Source of the DNA: Microglena sp. YARC
Taxonomy: Eukaryota; Chlorophyta; Chlorophyceae; Chlamydomonadales; Chlamydomonadaceae
Length of the DNA stretch: 64,000 nucleotides
Assembly: GCA_022414725.1 (NCBI GenBank)
Contig: CM039462.1
Span: forward strand, 39,839,668-39,903,667
Direction: 5' to 3'
The notes under the pieces are model-generated. The model had not been told where the DNA came from. It saw nothing but the letters and a program-made list of their open reading frames with translations, and did not search any database. Of the stretch, positions 57,901 through 64,000 are shown piece by piece. Every line of letters starts with the position of its first letter. Positions within the stretch are counted from its first letter, which is position 1. The translations under genes and the position numbers were made by a program.

Positions 57901-60900
57901 CATCCCTCATTAATCCTAACCCCCATCCACATACTGATCCAGGTCCCTGTTTAGACGCCAACCCCAAATTATTATCCAACCCCTCATTAATCCTAACCCA
58001 TCATCAATACTGATCCAGTCCCTGTTTAAACCCAACCCATCAAATTATTATCCCATCCTCATTAAATGCCTAACCCATCCAATAACTGCTCCAGCCCTGT
58101 TTTTAGACTCGCAGCCCATCAAATTATTATCCAATCCCTTATTGAATCCTAACCCATTCCAATACTGATCCAGTCCCTGTTTGACGCCACCCAAATCAAA
58201 TTATATCCCATCCCTCCATTAATCCTAACCCAATCCAATACTGATCCAAGTCCCTGTTTAGACCCAAACCCATCAAATTATTATCCAATCCTTATTAATC
58301 CTAACCCTCCAATACTGGATCCCAGTCCCTGTTTTAGACCCAACCCATCAAATTATTATCCCATCCCTTAATTTTAATCTAACGCCATCCAATACGATGC
58401 GCATCCTGTTTAGACGCCAACCATCAAATTATTATCCCATCCCTCATTAACCTCACCCATCCAATACTGGAATCGCGTCCCTGTTTTTAGACCCACGCCA
58501 TCAAATTATTCATCCCATCCCTCATTAATCCTAACCCATCCAATACTGAATCCAGTCCCTGTTTAGCAGACCCAACCTCAAATATTATCCACCCTCATTA
58601 ATCCTCCCAGCAATACTGTCCCAGTCCCCTGTTTAACCCAACCCATCCATTATTATCCAATCGCCTTTGTAGTGCCTAAACCCAACAATACTGATCCAGT
58701 CCTGTTTAGACCCAACCCATCAAATTATTATCCCATCCCTCATTAATCCTAACCGCATCCAATACTGATCGCAGTCCCTGTTTAGAACCCAACCCATCAA
58801 ATTATTATCCCATCCCTCATTAATCCGAACCCTCCAAATACTGATCCAAGTCCCTGTTTTAGACCTCAACCCATCAAATTATTTATCCCATCTCTCATTT
58901 TAATCTAACCATCCAATACTGAGCAGTCCCCTGTTTAAGTGACCCAATCTATCAATTATATATTGCCAATCCTCCTATCCCTGATCTAATCCTAACCCAT
59001 CAATCTAGATCCAGTCCTGTTTAGACCCAATCGGCCATCAAATTATTATCCAATCCCTCATTAATGCCCTAACCCATACAATTACTGATCCAGTCCCTGT
59101 TTAGACCCAACCCATAAATTATTAGTCCTTATTTTCCCTGATTACATCGCTAACCCATCCAATACTGGATCCAGTCCTGTTTAGAACCAAAGCCAATCAA
59201 ATATTATATCTCATCCCTGCATTCATCCTAACCCCATCCAAATACTGATCCAGTCCCTGTTTAGACACAAACCATCAATTATTTATCCCATCCCTCATTT
59301 ATATATAACGAGCTAACCCTTGCCAATACTGATCCAGTCCCCTGTTTATGACCCAACCCATCAAATTATTATCCCAACCCCTCATCCAATGCTGAGGCCC
59401 ATCCTACGGACCAACCCAAATTATTCCAATATATGCTAACACCATCATAATCCAGTCTGTTTAGAACCCAAGCCGCACTGATAGACACAAATTATTTATC
59501 CAACCCGCTCATTAATACTAACCCTCCAATACTGATGCCAGTGCCAATCTGTTAAAACCAACCCACAAATTATTATCCAACCCTATATAATCCCAATACT
59601 GATATATCCAGGGTCCTGTTTATACACCACACCAATCCCTATTAGTACTCCTAACCATTAATCATCCAATACTGATCAGTTCCCTGTTTAGACGCAACCC
59701 ATCAGATCCTAAACCCATGCAGAGTCCCTTATTATCCTTATCCCATCCCTCATTAATCCGAACCCATCCGAATAACCTGCATACTGATCCAGTCCTGTTT
59801 AGGACCCAACCATCAAATTATTTATCCCATCCCCATCATTAATCCTAACCCATAATACTGACTCCAGTCCCTGGTTTAGACCCAACCCATCAAATTAAAT
59901 ATTATCCCTATCCCTCATTAATCCTAACATCATACTGAGTCCCTGTTTAGAGCCCCACCCATCAAATTATGTATCCAACCCCTCATTAATCCTAACCTCC
60001 ATCCAATACTGATCCAGTCCCTGTTTAGCCGCACCAAGGCATCAAATTATTATCCCATCCTCATTAATCCTAACCATAAACATCCAATACTGATCCAGTC
60101 CCTGTTTAGACCCAACCCATCAAATTATTATCCATCCCTCATTAATCCTAACATCCAATACTGATCCAGTCCTGTTTTAAGACCAACCCATCAAATTATT
60201 ATCCATCCTCATTAATCCTAATCCCATCCAATACTGATCCAGTCCTGTTTAGACCAACATCAAATTATATCCAACCCTTCATTATCTAACCATCCAATAC
60301 TGATCCAGTTCCTGTTTAGACCGCAACCATCAAATTATGTATCAAAAGCCTTATTATATCTACCAACATACTGACCGTCCTGTCGACCAAACCATCAAAT
60401 TATTATCCCATTACCCTCATGTATCCTACCTCATCCTAATTACTGGATCCAGTTCCTGTAGAGCAACCATTCATAATCCAATTATTCCATAAGACCCAAC
60501 CCACATCACCTCCCATCAATTACTGATCACCAGTCCTGTTTTAGACCAACCCCATCTTATCTATGATTCCTCATCCAATACTGATCAGTCCCTGTTTAAT
60601 CTAACATCCTAACCCATACTGATGGCCAGTCCTGGTTTAGACAGGCCCCAACCCATCAAATTATTACCCATCCCTCATTAATCCTTAACCATCAATAACT
60701 GACGCAGTCGCCTGTTTAGCTCAACCCCATCAAAATTATTATCCTCCTCATTAATGCCTAACCATCCATATGACCTCTGTTTTAAACCAATCCAATTATT
60801 AATCAACTTTTGTAAGTCCTAATCCATGCAATCGCATCCGTTCTGTTTAGACCAACCCTCATTACCAAATTATTTATCCAACCCCTCCCTTAATCCTAAC

Positions 60901-62136
60901 CCCTATCCAATACTGATCGCAGTCCCTGTTTAGAGCCCAACCCATCAAATTATTATCCATCCTCATTAATCCTAACCCATCCAATACTGTCCCAGTCCCT
61001 GTTTAGACCCAACCGCATCAAATTATTATCCGCATCCCTCATATCTAACCCATCCAATACTGATCCAGTCCCGTGTTTTAGACGCCCAACCCATCAAATT
61101 ATTATCCCATCATCATTAATCCTAACCCACCAATACTGATCCATGTCGCCCTGTTTAGACCCTAACCGCATGCAAATTATTATCCAACCCCTCATTATGC
61201 CTAACCCTATCCAATACTGACCAGTCCCTGTTTAATACCTATATCTCCATAAATTATTATCCGCATCCCTCATTAATCCTAACGCCCATCGCAATAACTG
61301 AATCAGTCCCTGTTTAGACCGCAGCCATCAATTATTATCGCAATCGCCTTATTAATCCTAACCGCATCCAATAACTGGGATCCAGTCCCTGTTTTAGACC
61401 CAACCCAGTCAAATTATTATCCCATCCCACCTCATTAATCCTAACCCATAGCCAATACTGATCCAGTCCCTGTTTAGACCCAACCCATCAAATTATTATC
61501 CAATCCTTATTAACCTAACCCATCCAATCTGATGCCATCCGCCTGTTTAAGACCCAACCCATCAAATTATTATCCATCCCTTTATTAATCTAACCCATCC
61601 AATACTGATCCAGTCGCCTGTTTAGAACCTCAACCATCAATTATTCCCACTCCCTCATTAATCCTAACCCATCCAATACTGATGCAGTCCCTGTTTAAGT
61701 AACCCAACCCATCAAATTATTATCCACTCCCTCATTAATCCTAAGCATCCATCCAATACTTGGATCCAGTCCCTGTTTTTAGGACCCAACCATCAAATTA
61801 ATTAATCCAACGCCCTCATTAATCCTAACTCCATCCATACTGATCCAGTCCCCTGTTTTAAACCGCAACCCATCCCAATTATTATCCAATCCCTTTGTAG
61901 TCTCACCCATACAATACTGGATCAGTCCTGTTAGACGCCAAACATCAAATTATTATCCATCCCTCATTAATCCTAACCCATCCCAATACTGATGCCAGTC
62001 CCTGTTTAGACCACCCACAAACCCATCAAATTATTATCCATCCCTCATTAATCCGAAACCCATCCAATACTGATCCAGTCCCTGTTTAGACCCACCCATC
62101 AAATTAATTATCCCATCCCTCATTAATCGCTAACGC
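51960..62136. repeat. 74-bp satellite, ~130 copies, running into an assembly gap
   Basis: A lead-in of degenerate caatccaatc repeats (51990-52250) is followed by the unit tccagtccctgtttagaccc aacccatcaaattattatcc catccctcattaatcctaac ccatccaatactga. Units at 52.3-52.5 kb are almost identical. From ~53 kb on single-base insertions and deletions are frequent, and they are very frequent after 55 kb. No gene. Confidence 0.95.
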
Positions 62137-63136
62137 NNNNNNNNNNNNNNNNNNNNNNNNNNNNNNNNNNNNNNNNNNNNNNNNNNNNNNNNNNNNNNNN
62201 NNNNNNNNNNNNNNNNNNNNNNNNNNNNNNNNNNNNNNNNNNNNNNNNNNNNNNNNNNNNNNNNNNNNNNNNNNNNNNNNNNNNNNNNNNNNNNNNNNNN
62301 NNNNNNNNNNNNNNNNNNNNNNNNNNNNNNNNNNNNNNNNNNNNNNNNNNNNNNNNNNNNNNNNNNNNNNNNNNNNNNNNNNNNNNNNNNNNNNNNNNNN
62401 NNNNNNNNNNNNNNNNNNNNNNNNNNNNNNNNNNNNNNNNNNNNNNNNNNNNNNNNNNNNNNNNNNNNNNNNNNNNNNNNNNNNNNNNNNNNNNNNNNNN
62501 NNNNNNNNNNNNNNNNNNNNNNNNNNNNNNNNNNNNNNNNNNNNNNNNNNNNNNNNNNNNNNNNNNNNNNNNNNNNNNNNNNNNNNNNNNNNNNNNNNNN
62601 NNNNNNNNNNNNNNNNNNNNNNNNNNNNNNNNNNNNNNNNNNNNNNNNNNNNNNNNNNNNNNNNNNNNNNNNNNNNNNNNNNNNNNNNNNNNNNNNNNNN
62701 NNNNNNNNNNNNNNNNNNNNNNNNNNNNNNNNNNNNNNNNNNNNNNNNNNNNNNNNNNNNNNNNNNNNNNNNNNNNNNNNNNNNNNNNNNNNNNNNNNNN
62801 NNNNNNNNNNNNNNNNNNNNNNNNNNNNNNNNNNNNNNNNNNNNNNNNNNNNNNNNNNNNNNNNNNNNNNNNNNNNNNNNNNNNNNNNNNNNNNNNNNNN
62901 NNNNNNNNNNNNNNNNNNNNNNNNNNNNNNNNNNNNNNNNNNNNNNNNNNNNNNNNNNNNNNNNNNNNNNNNNNNNNNNNNNNNNNNNNNNNNNNNNNNN
63001 NNNNNNNNNNNNNNNNNNNNNNNNNNNNNNNNNNNNNNNNNNNNNNNNNNNNNNNNNNNNNNNNNNNNNNNNNNNNNNNNNNNNNNNNNNNNNNNNNNNN
63101 NNNNNNNNNNNNNNNNNNNNNNNNNNNNNNNNNNNN
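62137..63136. other. assembly gap of exactly 1,000 N
   Basis: A round-number run of N between two different satellites. The true distance is unknown, and long frames translated through it are meaningless. Confidence 0.99.
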
Positions 63137-64000
63137 CACCAGGCATAACCTTTAAGCAGAACGTAAGCAAGGCTGCACAGCATTAAACAATAAGATACAC
63201 ACAATAAGCAGGTAAGCAGTACGCAGAACTGGTGCAAGCATGGAGGACAATGTAGCAAACCACCACCAATAAGCAGGTAGACAATACACAGCACCACTGG
63301 ACACAGCAAGACAGCAAGCAGCACAAAATAGCATTAAGGAGTACGCAGCGCCATTGCAAGCAGCAGACAGTAAGCAGCACAACAATAAGCATTAAGCAGT
63401 TATGCTAGCAACGATGCAAGCATTGAGACAATAAAGCAACTCATATAAGCAGAAAGGCAGTACACTAGCACAACTGGATAGCAGGCAGACAGTAAGCAGC
63501 ACAACAATAAGCATTAAGGATACGTCAGCCGCCATTGCAAGCAGCATGACAGTAAGCAGCCACCACAATAGCTCATTACGCAGGTACTGCCAAGCAACGA
63601 TGCAATGCATCAAGACAATGAGCAAACAACCACTTAAGCAGTTTAAGGCAAATACACAGCACCACTGCAAGCAGCAAGACAGGCAACATCACAACAATTA
63701 TTAAGGACCGTACGCAGCGCTATTGCAAGCAGACACGACAGTAAAGAGCCACAATAAGCCATTGAGCAGTAGGCAAAGCAACCTTGGCAAGCATCGAGAC
63801 AATAAGCTACACCACTTATAAGCACGCGTAGCAATACACAGGCTACCACTGCAGCAGCAAGACAGTATGCAGCAACCACAATTAGCAATTAAGGAGTTAC
63901 CAGCGCCATTGCAAAGCAGCGCGACAAAGCAGGCACCACAATAAGCATTGGCAGTACTGCTCAGCAACGCTGCAAGCATCAAGACATATACAACATCACT
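63137..64000. repeat. ~185-bp higher-order satellite of three ~60-bp sub-units
   Basis: Sub-units resemble gtacgcagcgccattgcaag, gcaacgatgcaagcatcaag and atacacagcaccactgcaag, each followed by agacagtaagcagcaccaca. They recur in order with a period of about 185 bp (e.g. cgccattgcaagcagc near 63350, 63530 and 63900). This is unrelated to the 74-bp satellite. Confidence 0.8.

Noticed and set aside
62104..63324. Minus-strand frames of 338-406 codons
   Set aside because: Almost entirely translated from the 1,000-N gap.

Overview
The window is nuclear DNA of a eukaryote, most likely a photosynthetic protist. I favour a green alga, but nothing here proves it. Evidence: GT-AG introns of 0.6-8 kb, tRNA-derived SINEs and TIR elements, a predicted plastid transit peptide on one protein, an interstitial TTTAGGG-type motif, and very heavy minisatellite and satellite load. 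There is no bacterial operon structure. Most long open frames are reading-frame artefacts of tandem repeats. The real genes show up as short exons whose splice phases agree. Layout: (1) 1-1.55 kb holds dispersed repeats only. (2) 1.8-25.1 kb, minus strand, is one large gene of at least nine exons. It encodes about 1,740 residues, mostly disordered. The last four recognised exons resemble the C-terminal homology domain (CHD) of AF4/FMR2 (AFF) proteins, the scaffolds of the super elongation complex. (3) 26.7-32.3 kb, minus strand, is a complete six-exon gene for a 247-residue membrane methyltransferase of the ICMT/PEMT type, with a predicted plastid transit peptide. (4) 34.0-50.1 kb, plus strand, divergent from (3), is an eight-exon gene with an N-terminal RING-H2 finger, a long coiled coil, a low-complexity tail and a SUMO-interacting-type motif. 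It resembles the ubiquitin ligase TRAIP. (5) 52-62.1 kb is a 74-bp satellite, followed by a 1,000-N gap and then a different higher-order satellite of about 185 bp. The most striking feature is how repeats relate to exons. At many exon edges in the AFF-like gene, and at some in the TRAIP-like gene, the last or first 30-150 bp of the exon, together with its splice site, has been copied several to a dozen times into the adjacent intron. The introns appear to have grown by tandem duplication seeded at splice junctions. One such copy carries two consecutive exon edges fused without the intron. Elsewhere a mobile element has made a target-site duplication that copies a splice donor. The three genes have no evident shared pathway: one is transcription-elongation-like, one ubiquitin-ligase-like, one a plastid or membrane methyltransferase. 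Products are inferred from motifs and remembered family patterns; no search could be run.
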